A DNA stretch of 64,000 bases from Batkoa obscura (Eukaryota > Entomophthoromycota > Entomophthoromycetes > Entomophthorales > Batkoaceae). The stretch is from positions 806,001 to 870,000 of the forward strand of contig JASVEC010000005.1 in NCBI GenBank assembly GCA_030770535.1, written 5' to 3'. Below, piece by piece: positions 23,997 to 34,951 of the stretch. The notes below the pieces were generated by a model. The model was not told the origin of the DNA, searched no databases, and was given only the letters and a program-made list of their open reading frames with translations. Positions within the stretch are counted from its first letter, which is position 1. Each line of letters begins with the position of its first letter. A program made the translations under genes and the position numbers.

Positions 23997-26042
23997 ATGA
24001 GCACTAAAAAGAAGAATAAACAATCCAAATCGAAAAAACAAAATATTAGTATCAACACTAATTCTAACACCAACTCAAATGCCTCAACGCCCTCCATCAA
24101 CAGCAATAAAATTAGTGTTAATAGTAGTAGTTCTAATTCTAACACCTCCTTATCTTCTTTAAATACTGGAAAGAATAGCAATACATCCAATTCACCTTTA
24201 TTATCGAGTGAAAAATCATCATCACCTGTATCGATAGAGAGTGATAAGATTGCAGAACTGGTGAATCCAGAGGTAGAAGAAGTTAAGGACGAGTTAATGG
24301 AAGTGAAAGGTAAAATTTGATTTATTTAATAGGACATAGGTTTTATTTTTAATTGATTTTTTTTATAACTAGGAGATAAATATATTATTGAAAATAATTT
24401 AAGCGATGAGGGTTATAATAAAATGGAAGAAAGAATGGAAGGGAATTTAGAATTGAATGAGCAAAAAGTGCAAGTTGAAATTAAAGAGGAAAAAAAGGTT
24501 TGTGAAATTGAAAAAAGAGAAGTTTTAGAAATTAAAATGGATCAAAAGAAAGAAAAGGTATTTGAAGAAAAGAGGAAAGAGATTGAAGAGGAAAGTAATC
24601 CGACACAAGAAAATAGGGAGTGGGTTGAAACTGCAGTGATTAATGATAGTGATACAATTCAACAACAAGAAGTGACTGATATTGAAGATGAAAAAGATAT
24701 CAATGAATTTGAATTTGAAGAAGATATAGTTGAAGGTAATGAATATAATTTAAGCGAAGAAGTAAGCGAAGTTAGTACAAAAGAAAAGAAAATTGTATTG
24801 GAAGATGAAGAAAAAATCATTGTATTAGATGAAGAAGAAAGTAAAGAAATTGAAATTACAAAAACAAAGCATAATAATGAAATTAAAAAGAATAGTTTTA
24901 ATAATAATTTGGAAAGAAAAAAAGGCAGTTTTAATATTAATTCCACTATTTCATCAAATGTTAATAATCATTTAACAAAATTAAAATTAGTAAATGGTAT
25001 GTTGGATTTGGAAATTAAAGCAGGTAAAGCTTTAGGTGCCTTTTATTTAGGTAATATTAAAACATTAAAATATGTTACAATAGTAAAATGATAAAATATT
25101 ATTTTATAGGACAAACATTAAATTCAGTTATTGCTAATTTAAATTATAATTCAATGATTATACCATGTGTAGATTTTTCACATAATAATAAAGTAAGTTT
25201 TTAAAAATAATAAATAAATAATAATAATTAATAACTAAGTAATAAACATTGTATTAATAATATTATTAATTAGGAACCTTTAAATCAATATTTTACATTA
25301 AATTTACGTAATAATGGAATTGTATTATATTTTGATCCCTCTTTACAAATCTTGGTGGAAATATCAATACAAGATTTATCTAGAGTAAGATTGAGTTATC
25401 AAAATAAAATTTGTAGGTAAGTTTAAAATAATAATAAATAACAAATAATATATTGATTACTTTATTCTATATTCTACTAGTTCTGAAGAAACTCAATTAA
25501 CTTCTGGTCTAGTTCATCGTATCTTAGGTCCTACTTATCCTGGTACCTTCAATAACAAAAAAGATCAATATATATTAAGTTATCCAGGGTTATCATTTCA
25601 TTTTAAAATCCATCAACAATTAAATGAAAATCAGTTAGTTCAACAAATTATAAAACATCAAGATAATAATAATTTATCTTCTCCTTTATGTCATCGAATT
25701 TCTATTTATCCTTATCCAATGGTGAAGAGTAAGGATCCAGTGATAAGTGAACTTCCAGAATTTATGTATTCTCATTTGACAAGGATTAAAGTAATTGTAA
25801 GTATAAAAAATAATGAAAATAATATAATAATTTATTAATGTAATATGATATATTTATATTTTATATTTTTAAATAGCCTAAATTTGGAGCATTTATATTA
25901 CCTAATATATATGAAAAGCCAATGAATGGATTATGGATTCAATTAAATCATAATTTATCACAAGATATATTAGCAGATTTAGGTTATCCTAATAAAATCT
26001 TTTATAAAGATGATTATAGAATGGATATTCATAAGAGAAATA

Positions 26043-26084
<42 letters not shown>

Positions 26085-26156
26085 GTAATATGACTAATGA
26101 ATATTATTATTCATCAAGTTTAAGTAATAAATTATTTATGAGTGATGGTAAGATTA

Positions 26157-26190
<34 letters not shown>

Positions 26191-26651
26191 CTAACTTATT
26201 TTATTTTATTTTAGAGTACAATAATAATTTAATAATTAATCCAAATGATTATTTTTTTAATTATTTTAATTATGGTATGGATTTATTATTTGATGGTATT
26301 ACTCATAAAGTTAAAAAATTAATATTTCATATTAATTATCCAAATCATTTTAATTTTAATGTTTATCAAAAAGCCAATATTGAATTTTTAAATTATAAAA
26401 ATAAACAAGAAATGTCAGATTTAGAGACTCTTATGAGTTCCTGGTATCAAAAAGGGTCGATTAATAGTGATAGTAAATATGAGAAAGTATTAGAGAAATG
26501 GGGGGATCCAATTGGTCGAGGTGCTTTATTTGATCGTAGTTATGGGAATTATCCAAATCCCTTTCAACCTACCCAATTAATGGGATTTGATAATAATGTT
26601 ATATTAGAAGTGTTGGAAAATCATCATTTAGCTTCAGTGATTTTATTTTAA
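23997..26651 (+). CDS. PHAF1/UPF0183 family protein (C16orf70/MYTHO) with long acidic N-terminal extension
   Basis: Seven exons, 23997-24309, 24373-25050, 25110-25192, 25274-25416, 25481-25796, 25877-26147 and 26215-26651, give 746 residues with all phases consistent. The UPF0183 domain starts near residue 310 at GMLDLEIKAGKALGAFYLG and runs to the end. Diagnostic blocks are LNLRNNGIVLYFDPSLQ, GPTYPGTFNN, LSYPGLSFHFKI, DLGYPNKIFYKDDYRMDIH, NDYFFNYFNYGMDLLFDG, KKLIFHINYPNHFNFNVY and NHHLASVILF. Animal and plant members are ~420 residues and start at the MLDLE block. PHAF1 (MYTHO) binds phagophores in autophagy. Here ~300 extra residues precede it: a Ser/Asn tract, then a Glu/Lys-rich charged region, probably disordered. 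Poly-Asn at residues ~565-578 interrupts the domain in a loop. Confidence 0.93.
26041..26091 (+). repeat. (AAT)n microsatellite inside the PHAF1 coding region
   Basis: About 14 AAT units with two AGT interruptions, encoding an Asn/Ser run in a loop of the UPF0183 domain. Length is likely to vary between strains in steps of one residue. Confidence 0.95.
26156..26192 (+). repeat. (AAT)n microsatellite inside PHAF1 intron 6
   Basis: About 11 ATA/AAT units starting ten bases after the GTAAGA donor of the sixth intron (26148-26214). It occupies over half of a 67-nt intron. Confidence 0.9.
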
Positions 26652-26694
26652 TATTATACTTTTTTTTATTTATTAAAGTAGTTTATTTATGGAT

Positions 26695-26757
26695 TTGATT
26701 TTTGCATTGATTTTTTGCATTGATTTTTTGCATTGACTTTTTGCATTGATTTTTTTT
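26695..26757 (+). repeat. 13-bp tandem repeat (TTTTTTGCATTGA unit, about 4 copies)
   Basis: The unit TTTTTTGCATTGA recurs four times with small changes in the 180-bp spacer between the PHAF1 stop and the MOG1 start. It falls where the PHAF1 terminator and MOG1 promoter must lie. Confidence 0.85.
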
Positions 26758-26830
26758 GAATTATGTTAAAAGTGTAAGTTAAGAAGTGGGAATTGATATT
26801 TTTTTAATCTATTTTTATTATTCTAAAATT

Positions 26831-27516
26831 ATGATATCAACACAATTATTTGGTGGAGCTATTGAAATGTTAATATTCGATCAATTAGTTGATTTAAGGT
26901 AAGTAATAAAAATCAATAAATCGTATATTTAATATAAGTCAAATCACATATAGTCAGTTTCGAGAAATACCAAACCATCAAGAAGTATTTGCAGATCAAA
27001 CAGAAGAAAATCGAAGTTTAATTATTGAAATTAATGAATTATCTAAAGATATAAAAGATGAAGAAAGTGTCAAGTAAGTTTTTATTTGAAAGTTTATGAT
27101 TATTTTTAAAGAGAGATATTAATTCTTAATGTTTAGTTATCATTTTCAAGAAATTTGTGATTTAAATCAAGTGGAAAGTTTTACGATTGAAGATGTTAAA
27201 GAAATTGATTCTAATGATATACAAGGACTAAGGTAAGCTAATTGTTTTATTTTTTTAATGTTTTAATAGCATTTTTAATAGTCAAGATAGTAAAGTGTAT
27301 ATATTAAAAGGAAATCAAGTCATCAAAGAAAGAGGAGGAAATGTCACCAATTTATTATTTTATTTAGCTTTATTTCGATTAAAAAAGGTGGATTCCGATC
27401 TATTAATTAGTTTTCATCAACCTATTTTAGATAATAATAGTATACTTAATAAGGATACTTTATTTTTTGATATGATCAAAAGTTTTAAAATTAAAGATTG
27501 GAAGTTATTTGGTTAA
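26831..27516 (+). CDS. MOG1: Ran-binding nuclear import factor MOG1
   Basis: Four exons, 26831-26898, 26954-27073, 27137-27232 and 27282-27516, give 172 residues; yeast Mog1 has 218. Family features in order: the opening LFGGAIEMLIFDQLVDLSQF, REIPNHQEVFAD, the acidic NRSLIIEINEL, YHFQEICDLN, and the C-terminal strand-helix LFYLALFRLKKVDSDLLISF with HQPI. MOG1 binds Ran/Gsp1, releases its nucleotide and supports nuclear protein import. The N-terminal block LFGGAI followed by REVPD-like text is diagnostic. All four exons end in AG|GTAAG-type donors. The 3' end is 135 bp from the stop of the oppositely oriented Nudix gene. Confidence 0.9.
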
Positions 27517-27574
27517 AAAAAATAAAGTAAATATAAAATATAATATAAAATATAAAATATAAAATATAAAATAT

Positions 27575-27652
27575 AAATAAAAGAGAATATAATTTATAAT
27601 AAATAAAAGAGAATATAATTTATAATAAATAAAAGAGAATATAGTTTATTCT
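27575..27652 (+). repeat. 26-bp tandem repeat, three copies, in a convergent spacer
   Basis: The unit begins AAATAAAAGAGAATATAA and repeats three times, preceded by an (AAATAT)n-like run from ~27531. It fills the whole 135-bp spacer between the convergent MOG1 and Nudix genes and just reaches the Nudix stop codon. Both polyadenylation regions must lie within or beside it. Confidence 0.85.
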
Positions 27653-27793
27653 TATTTTTTTAATAGATTTAATTTGATCTTTTTAATCCAAGGTAGTCCA
27701 TATTTAAATAAAAAATAAATCATAGTTGTACGAGATAATAATAGATAAATTAATAAAAAATGAAATGTTTGAAAGTAAGTTTCCCATACACTA

Positions 27794-27824
<31 letters not shown>

Positions 27825-28217
27825 TAACAAAATTATAATATAATAAATTAAATAATAAATACTTACAATGATACTCTTTTCGTCACTGGTTTCCTTAATG
27901 AATGAATTGGACAAAACAAATTTAATAAATAATTCAAATCTTTAAAGTCGAATTTAGGTAAGGGATGATCCAAAGGTAAGACATGAGTAATTAATTTAGG
28001 ATTATTGCCCATATCTAATAAATCACTTATTATAGTTAAAGTTAAACCCCATAATTTACTTTCATTTAAAGGGGAGGGGAGAGGTAAGCATTTAAAATAC
28101 ATATTACCTATCAAATATCTTAATAATTTTTGAGGAAAATATAAGAACTTATTAGTAGGGATTAAAAAAGAACTTATATCAATAATCATATGTTCTGTTG
28201 ATGAAATATTATTATTA

Positions 28218-28260
<43 letters not shown>

Positions 28261-29063
28261 CATTATTATCACTATCTTCTGCTAGTAGATTGAATTTATC
28301 TTGATTATTATTGAATTCCATAGGAAATTTTAAATACGATAAAAAGTAATTAATAGGTAACCAAGCTAAAGTATCTACTTCATTAATTTGAGCTTGAATT
28401 GGCAATTCATGTCGATGAACTTGTAAAAATACTTGTGGACTTAATACCATTAAATTTTTAAATCCAAATCTTGATCTAACATAACGATCATCTAATTCAC
28501 CTAAATGAACAAAACTAAATAGAATATACAAAATGGAGTTAACTATGACTATTAAATATATTTTATAAAATTAAAACTTACTGCTTAGAATTTTTTAAAT
28601 TCATACCACACTCCTCTAAAAACTCTCTTGTAGCTGTATCATAATCCGAAATATCGATTAAATCATCTTTCTTACCTCCAGGTAAACAAATATGACCTGA
28701 CCATCTATCTCTTTTATTTGTTTTCCTACGCATCATCAACAGCTCTAATTGACATTGATATTTTTTTGCATCCTCCAGTAAATTTACTATTCTCCAATCC
28801 CTTTTTCTTAATGTTCTCACTTGTTGATACCCCATACTTTGAATTAAATTTAAGTGATTGATTAAATTATTGGGACTTGGTATATCCACATTAGAACCTA
28901 GATCGCGTAATGGTATAGCTTCAAGAAAATTAAAACGTAATACAATAGCTACAGAACATCGTTTTAAGTTGGAAGAAAACGTTTTGTAGCTACCACAATC
29001 CCGTAAGTTACTGATCAAATTGATCAAAAAGTCAGTGTCTTGAGTTGTAGGCACGGATGTCAT
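27652..29063 (-). CDS. Nudix hydrolase, coenzyme-A-diphosphatase-like, with C-terminal membrane segment
   Basis: Three exons, 28582-29063, 27867-28514 and 27652-27790, give 422 residues. The Nudix core is at residues ~119-154: SGHICLPGGKKDD, then TATREFLEECGM, with the metal-binding REFLEE at ~146-151. The Glu expected upstream of REFLEECG is not obvious, since that segment reads DLIDISDYD. LPGG plus the extra LLMMRRK upstream and HICLPGG resemble the PCD1/NUDT7/NUDT8 group that cleaves CoA and acyl-CoA. A poly-Asn tract interrupts the C-terminal half, and exon 3 encodes a hydrophobic helix (FHFLLIYLLLSRTTMIYFLF) followed by a Lys-rich tail (IKKIKLNLLKK), which would anchor it to a membrane. 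Yeast Pcd1 is 340 residues and soluble in peroxisomes. Confidence 0.82.
28207..28269 (-). repeat. (AAT)n tract encoding poly-Asn in the Nudix protein
   Basis: About 20 near-perfect ATT units on the plus strand (AAT on the coding strand), giving an Asn run between Nudix core and C-terminal region. Another (ATT)n/(AAT)n tract of about 10 units lies in intron 2 of the same gene (27798-27829). Confidence 0.95.
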
Positions 29064-29412
29064 TTGAAAATTGAACTCAATTTAGTAAACTAAATTAAAA
29101 TAAAAGTGAGTTTAATTTTTCACAAGTATTCTTTTTAAAAGCTAATTTTATCCCTTTAAAAACCCAATCAATTTCTTATTAATGAACTCATTGAATTTTG
29201 ATACAAAAAATAGACATCAAATTTTATTTTATTTAAAGCATATGAAAGTTTATAAGATTAAACTAATAAATCTAATTGATTAATATATAATCGAAATTAA
29301 TTATAATTACTAAAGCTCAATACTAGACATTTTAAAAATAATTAATAATATTCTTTTTTATAAAATTTAATAAATAAAAGATAGCTTAAAATACAGTTAC
29401 TAAAGCTTAATA

Positions 29413-29513
29413 TGGGAATGTATTTTTCTGTTTAAGAATTTTACTAACAGTCTTTCCACTCAAATAGCGCTTAAAAAATGGAAAAAATAATGAAACCAAA
29501 AAAAACGTCCCCA
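29413..29513 (+). mobile_element. ~100-bp inverted-repeat element (family A), copy 2
   Basis: Starts TATGGGAATG and ends ACGTCCCCATA, with TA on both flanks. Internal blocks TTTAAGAATTTTACTAAC, TTTCCACTCAAATAGCGCTT and ATGAAACCAAAAAAAA are all present. Size and structure are those of a MITE; no coding capacity. Confidence 0.85.
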
Positions 29514-29954
29514 TATAAATTGAATGAAATTTGTATAATCTATTATTTAACGACTTCATAACCTAAAAGATTTACTATTATTATTTTCAAATCATCCAGC
29601 ATGGAGCTTGAACTAGAAAATCTATTGAAAATCCAATTTGATTAACCTTTTTTTATTAATGTTTTTATTAGTCAAGGATGATCCATTATAAGCAAAAGAT
29701 AACAAAACGCTACAAATGTATACTAAAAAACAATTTTTTTTAAATAATTTGGTTTTAATCAAAAAAAACTGCAAAAAGTGCCAAAAATAATTTTAAAAAT
29801 AGCAAGAATTATTCTTTTTCACCTTTTTTATTCAATTGAAAAATCAAAATCGTTTAAATAGTTATTTTTTTTGAACAATATCGATAGTATTTGGTTAAGT
29901 TTTACTTGCAATTTTCAATAACTAAATTTTCAATATTGAAATTGTTACCAATTG

Positions 29955-30112
29955 CATTACGCTTTTTTGAAAAACGTTTAAAACACTAAGATTGATCATT
30001 TACAAGCAAAAATTTAACAAAATATTAAAAATTAATATTATTTTATTAAGTTTTATTAAGTTTTTTGCTTGCAGTTGCTGACTATTAGTTTTATACATTT
30101 TTTAAAAAATGT
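29955..30112 (+). repeat. Palindromic repeat, family B, copy 1
   Basis: Inverted arms: CAAGCAAAAATTTAACAAAA (~30000) faces TTTTATTAAGTTTTTTGCTTG (~30055), inside a longer unit that begins TTTGAAAAACGTTTAAAA. The same sequence, reversed, recurs at 31768-32020. Probably a second short hairpin-type element; family unknown. Confidence 0.65.
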
Positions 30113-30143
30113 ATAATGTATAATGTATAATGTATAATGTATA
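30108..30143 (+). repeat. Heptanucleotide microsatellite (TGTATAA)n
   Basis: Five tandem copies of TGTATAA at the right edge of palindromic repeat B copy 1. Likely replication slippage. Confidence 0.9.
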
Positions 30144-30461
30144 AGCTATTAGTACTGTTAAAAGTTTATTTAAAGCTACTTTTGTTTTTAAATTTAAATT
30201 ATCAATATTTCATTTTATTATTTTTATTTTATTTGTTTACTTTATTTTATATTTTATATTTAATTTATTAAACAAGTTTTAAATAAAAAATTTAAATTGT
30301 AAGATTATTTTAATTTAAATTTAAAAAATTTTAAGTAATAATTATAGATATAAATATAAATATAGCTGTTATAGCTTTATTATAGTTTAATTTACTATTT
30401 GTTTAAATAAAATTTTAGTTAAATAAGCCAAAATACAAAAATTAGGTTTTAAAAAACTAAA

Positions 30462-30561
30462 TGGGGATGTTTTTTTATGTTTAAGAATTTTACTAACAAT
30501 CTTTCCACTCAAATAGTGCTTAAAAGATAGAAATAGTATGAAGTAAAAAAAAACATCCCCA
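30462..30561 (+). mobile_element. ~100-bp inverted-repeat element (family A), copy 3
   Basis: Ends TGGGGATGTTTTTTT and ACATCCCCA are exact inverted repeats for the outer nine bases. Core blocks TTTCCACTCAAATAGTGCTT and GAAATAGTATGAAG present. The flanks here are A/T but not a clear TA pair. Confidence 0.85.
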
Positions 30562-30973
30562 AATAATAAATAACTTTAAAAATTATTATAAGTTAAATAA
30601 ATATATAAATTAAATAAATAAATTCTACTAATTAATTAAAACAAAGTTATTAAAGCTAATAATATTATTATTATTATCAAGTTCCATTTTATCATAATTG
30701 TTTTTATTAAATAAATTTTCTGATTTTATGTTATTAAAGGCTAATTATTATATTTATAACCATATTTATAAGAAGTAAAAAAAACAATAAATTAATGCTT
30801 AAAGCTTAGTTGTCTTATATTAGCTGTAAAAAGCTGAAAGTCTAAAAAAAAGTATAAAATATAAAATTATATTAATAATAGTAATAACAATAAGAATAAA
30901 AATAAAAATAAAAATAAAAATAAAACATTTTATAATAAAAGGCTAAAAATATATTTAAAATTTAAAATATAAT

Positions 30974-31067
30974 TGGGGATGTATTTTTTTATTTAATAAT
31001 TTTATTAACAATCTTTCTGCTTAAGTAGCATTTAAAAAAAAAAGATAAACCCAAAAAAAACATCCCA
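30974..31067 (+). mobile_element. ~100-bp inverted-repeat element (family A), copy 4
   Basis: Left end TGGGGATGTATTTTTTT, right end AAAAAACATCCCA. The core is more diverged (TTTCTGCTTAAGTAGCATTT), so it is probably an older copy. Confidence 0.8.
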
Positions 31068-31767
31068 GGCTAAACCTCTAGTGAAATTAAAATTAAAATA
31101 TAAATTCAAAAAAAACAAATAATCTAAAGACAAAATAAAATTTATAAAAAAATAATAAAAAGGAATGCTTATAATCAAGCAATATTAAATAAGTTTAAAA
31201 GCCTAGTGAAATTAAATTACTAAGTTTAGTAATTTACTTTATTTAAAAGTTTACATGTTAAAATAATAGCATTAAACAGATTAATATACCATTAAGATCA
31301 AACAGACTATTTTAAAAATCTAATAAGAACTTTACATAATAAAAAATAAAATCTTATTGTTATTTTTAATAAATAGCTAATAAAATATTAGATCATTTAT
31401 AAATTTCAAAGAATAAAGTATCACATTGAAGATCATGTACTACTTCATTTAATCTTTATCAAGTGATTGAAGCTTAGTCAAAGTGGAACAGTCATAAAGT
31501 TTTAAAATTAGAGATAATTCTTGATAGTATACGAATGAAAAAATAAACAGTAAATATATAATATTATAGACTGATTGTTTACTTTTAGCCTTTATTCCCA
31601 AGCTATTTATTTGTTATAAAACGTCCAGTAAATTAGGTTGATTTCAGTATGAATTAATTAACGATGTAATTGTCTTGGCATTTTCAAAAATTCAGCCCAT
31701 TCAAACATCGTCTCTAATAAATTTTTAAAAATTTTTTACTCTTCAGGATTTCTAAATTTCGTACATC

Positions 31768-32020
31768 CTTTTGAAAAATATGTAAGCTCTAACGGTTGAT
31801 AATTGCAAGCAAAAAACTTAACAAAATATGGAGGTGTTTTTTTGGCTTTATCACTTTTTCCATGTTTTAAGCGCTATTTGAGTGGAAAAATTGTTTGTAA
31901 AATTCTTAAACACAAAAATACATTCACATATACTAGAAATTTTTAACATATTATTAAATATTTGCTTGCAAATGATTAATCTCGGTATTTTAAACGTTCT
32001 TCAGAAAGCTGTATTGAGTT
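31768..32020 (-). repeat. Palindromic repeat, family B, copy 2, split by a family A element
   Basis: Read on the minus strand, GAACGTTTAAAATACCGAGA, GATTAATCATTTGCAAGC and AAGTTTTTTGCTTGCAAT align in order with copy 1 at 29955-30112. The alignment is interrupted at its middle by the family A element at 31829-31928, with TA on each side. Confidence 0.65.
31829..31928 (-). mobile_element. ~100-bp inverted-repeat element (family A), copy 5, nested
   Basis: Plus strand starts TGGAGGTGTTTTTTTGG and ends AATACATTCACA, flanked by TA on both sides; core CATGTTTTAAGCGCTATTTG. Inserted within palindromic repeat B copy 2. Confidence 0.82.
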
Positions 32021-34951
32021 TTATTTCTAATCAAGATTTTCAGGTTTTAATAAAAAATTAATAGAATATATTTAGCAGTTCCCTGACTACGATCCAAGGG
32101 GTGGCATCAATTAAAAACAATATTGTTCCCTCCTTTTGTTAGGAAATTATCTACTATTTATGTTAATTTTTGAAAAGTCATAAAGTTTAATAAAATAAAT
32201 TTTATTTTTTTATAAAATCTTACATCAACTTTACCCGGCTCTAAACTTAAAATAAAAACCTTATCATCTCAATAATATAATGAAAAAATTTGATTATAGA
32301 AGAACTAATATTAATTCTTATTAAAGTAAAACATGGAAACTTTAACTTGGTTTAACTTTTAAAGCAATGAAAACAACTTTTTTAATTATTTAATAGAAGC
32401 GATCATCCGACTATTTTTCATTTATACTTAAATAAATAATATAATATTTATATCATAGAATTTATAAGGAAGTAAATAAAATAATATTTATATCATAGAA
32501 GTTGAATACTAAATAAAACATTCATTACTTTTATATATCAAAAAATAGCAGTCTTCATTCTCTCATCATTTTGATCACAATCTAGTTAATTTTATTTTCC
32601 ACTTGTTTTATCAAAGTAATAAAAAAGTTATAATCTCGGTAACCACTAAAAAATCATGATCTTAAATTTTAATTACTTTTTTAATTATTTAATTAAACAA
32701 CCATAAATGTAGTTCGGATGTTTTAGCCCTGTTTTATTCTCTCAACTTTCGATTTATTTGGTATAGTTCCCGATACTTGAGAATAAAGTTTTGCTTAAAT
32801 ATAAATATAATTATAATTATAACTCATTTGACCGTTCGATTAAGTTGGAACTTTTAGTTTAAAAATTATGGTGCATTAAAGTTTTAATTCAAATTTACAA
32901 GCTGTTTTCGAATTTTTTCATAATTATAATTCACTCTGGTCACTTACAATATTTTTTGTATACAAACTGGGTAACTGTTAATGCTTACGCTTACTTTTGA
33001 TTATGAAGCTTTTAGAAAAATTCAAAGTTTGGGCTCAATCATAATATTTTTATTAAGTTTTTAATTGAAAAAATGACAGTAATTTTTTATTACTTAGAAG
33101 CTGTCTTATTATATTTTATAATTCTAGTCAATTTAGAACTTAAATTACATAAATCTAATCCAGATTCTGGATTTAATATGTAGAAATAAAGTGATTTTTA
33201 ATCAAATATTTTTAATGGAAACTGGGGTACGTAGTAATTTATTTACGTTTAGTAATGGCATTTAAACAACAAAAGTTTTTTAATTTAAACTTTAATTTGA
33301 TTATATATTAATACATTAATAATTCATAGTTGATTTTTTAAAATAAAATATAATTTTACATAATTTCATTTTTAAAATTCGTATTTTTGCTTTTAATTTT
33401 TCTAAATTGAATAGTGAAATAACTTACTATTTTGTTATAGACATTTTTTAAGTAATTAAAAAAGTAAATGGTCAAAATTAAAGTAATTCGATCAATAGAA
33501 TTAATACAGCTACTTGCATTTGATCATTTAATTTATTATTTATTTATACTTATTAAAGAATACTTTTTGCATGTTCAAACTTAAATTAAATATAAAATGA
33601 TATTATAAAATACTAACAAATAAATGTATTAAATTCAAATAACAAATATTTACAACTTGTTATTATGAAATCACTGACAGGTATAATATCGTTCATATTT
33701 TAAAAGTTAGTTTAATAAAAATAGAATAAATATATATAAAAGTAATAGATAAATACATTATAAAATAAAACTCGCTATAACTATGAATGAAAACCAACTC
33801 AAATAAGAATTGTTTATTAAGTTGTTATAGAAATATAATAAAAAGTTCTTCAGACATTTATTCTATTATTCGATCATTCAATTATAATATTTTTCAACTG
33901 TTGGTTTTGGGGATGAAGATAATTTATTTACTTATTCATAAATAACTAATAAAAAATAATTATAAGATTTATAACTTGACCAATAAGAAGAACTTAATTA
34001 CAAGTATAATCGTGTAACTGTTACTACACCCATATTGATTTTAAATTCATGTCTTTAATTCAGCCAAGTAGCCTTATTTGAACTAATTAAATTCGTTTAT
34101 CAAAAGCTCCGTTATGTTATAAATTTCAAATTTACACTTGTATAGTATCCGAAAACAGATTGATCTGTTCAAACTATTTAATAAATATTTATAAAATTTA
34201 TAAAATAAGTTATGATCACATGTAATTAAATTTAAGGGCCATCAGCTTGAATAAATTACCACTAGATTTTTAACTTCTTGTTTTGGCTATGAGCCGAAGT
34301 ACTTCCTATTCTAAGTTGACTTGTTAAATTGCTAATAAGTGCCACATTAAAACTAATCAAATAAGTTGAAAAAAAACTAAGATATTGTAACATTGATTGG
34401 TTTTTATTTACAATGAGCCAACCATAATCGTTAGAAGCAATCTTTATTTCAACTAAAGTTGGATTTGCAGTCGTAATACTTTGGAGAAGAAAGTGAAATC
34501 ATAAAGTTCATAAAATGGATGGTAACTTGAGAGTGATGGGGAAACTATTAGGACTACCATATTAGTATAAATAAAAATTTCATCAATTGCCATATAAAAA
34601 AGAGAATAAACTAAATTAAGTATACATTATTACTTGTGATAAAGAATTTTTAAAGTGAAGTTTAGAAATTGATTAGTTGAAAAGTATATAAGCAGATCAA
34701 ATCACTATATAAATTTTGTTAGTTTAATCAATATCTCGTTATTAAACTTCTATGATTATTTAATTTCTCAACTATTATCCTTCATAGTTTTTTATTTGTA
34801 CTTTTAGTCAACCTTCTTTATTAAAGCTAAGTTATCTGCTTTATCCATTTTATTTCTAGTTAATGACAACAGGCTTATATCTATAAAATAGTCTTATTAT
34901 CCTTATTATACACTCTATCACTTAATCGAATTATCAACAATCAATAACAAC

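Larger units (their letters stand above)
29064..34951. other. 5.9 kb gene-free region with clustered short repeats
   Basis: No frame of coding quality on either strand. The left half (29.4-32.0 kb) carries four copies of the ~100-bp inverted-repeat element, two copies of a second palindromic repeat and AT microsatellites. The right half (32-34.9 kb) shows no repeats that I can name and ends at the APSES gene ATG. APSES regulators of the StuA/Efg1 type commonly have long upstream control regions and long 5' leaders, so part of this may be regulatory DNA. Confidence 0.6.

Noticed and set aside
29064-34951. CRISPR-like array from repeated short units
   Set aside because: Repeats are irregularly spaced inverted-repeat elements, and the host is a eukaryote.
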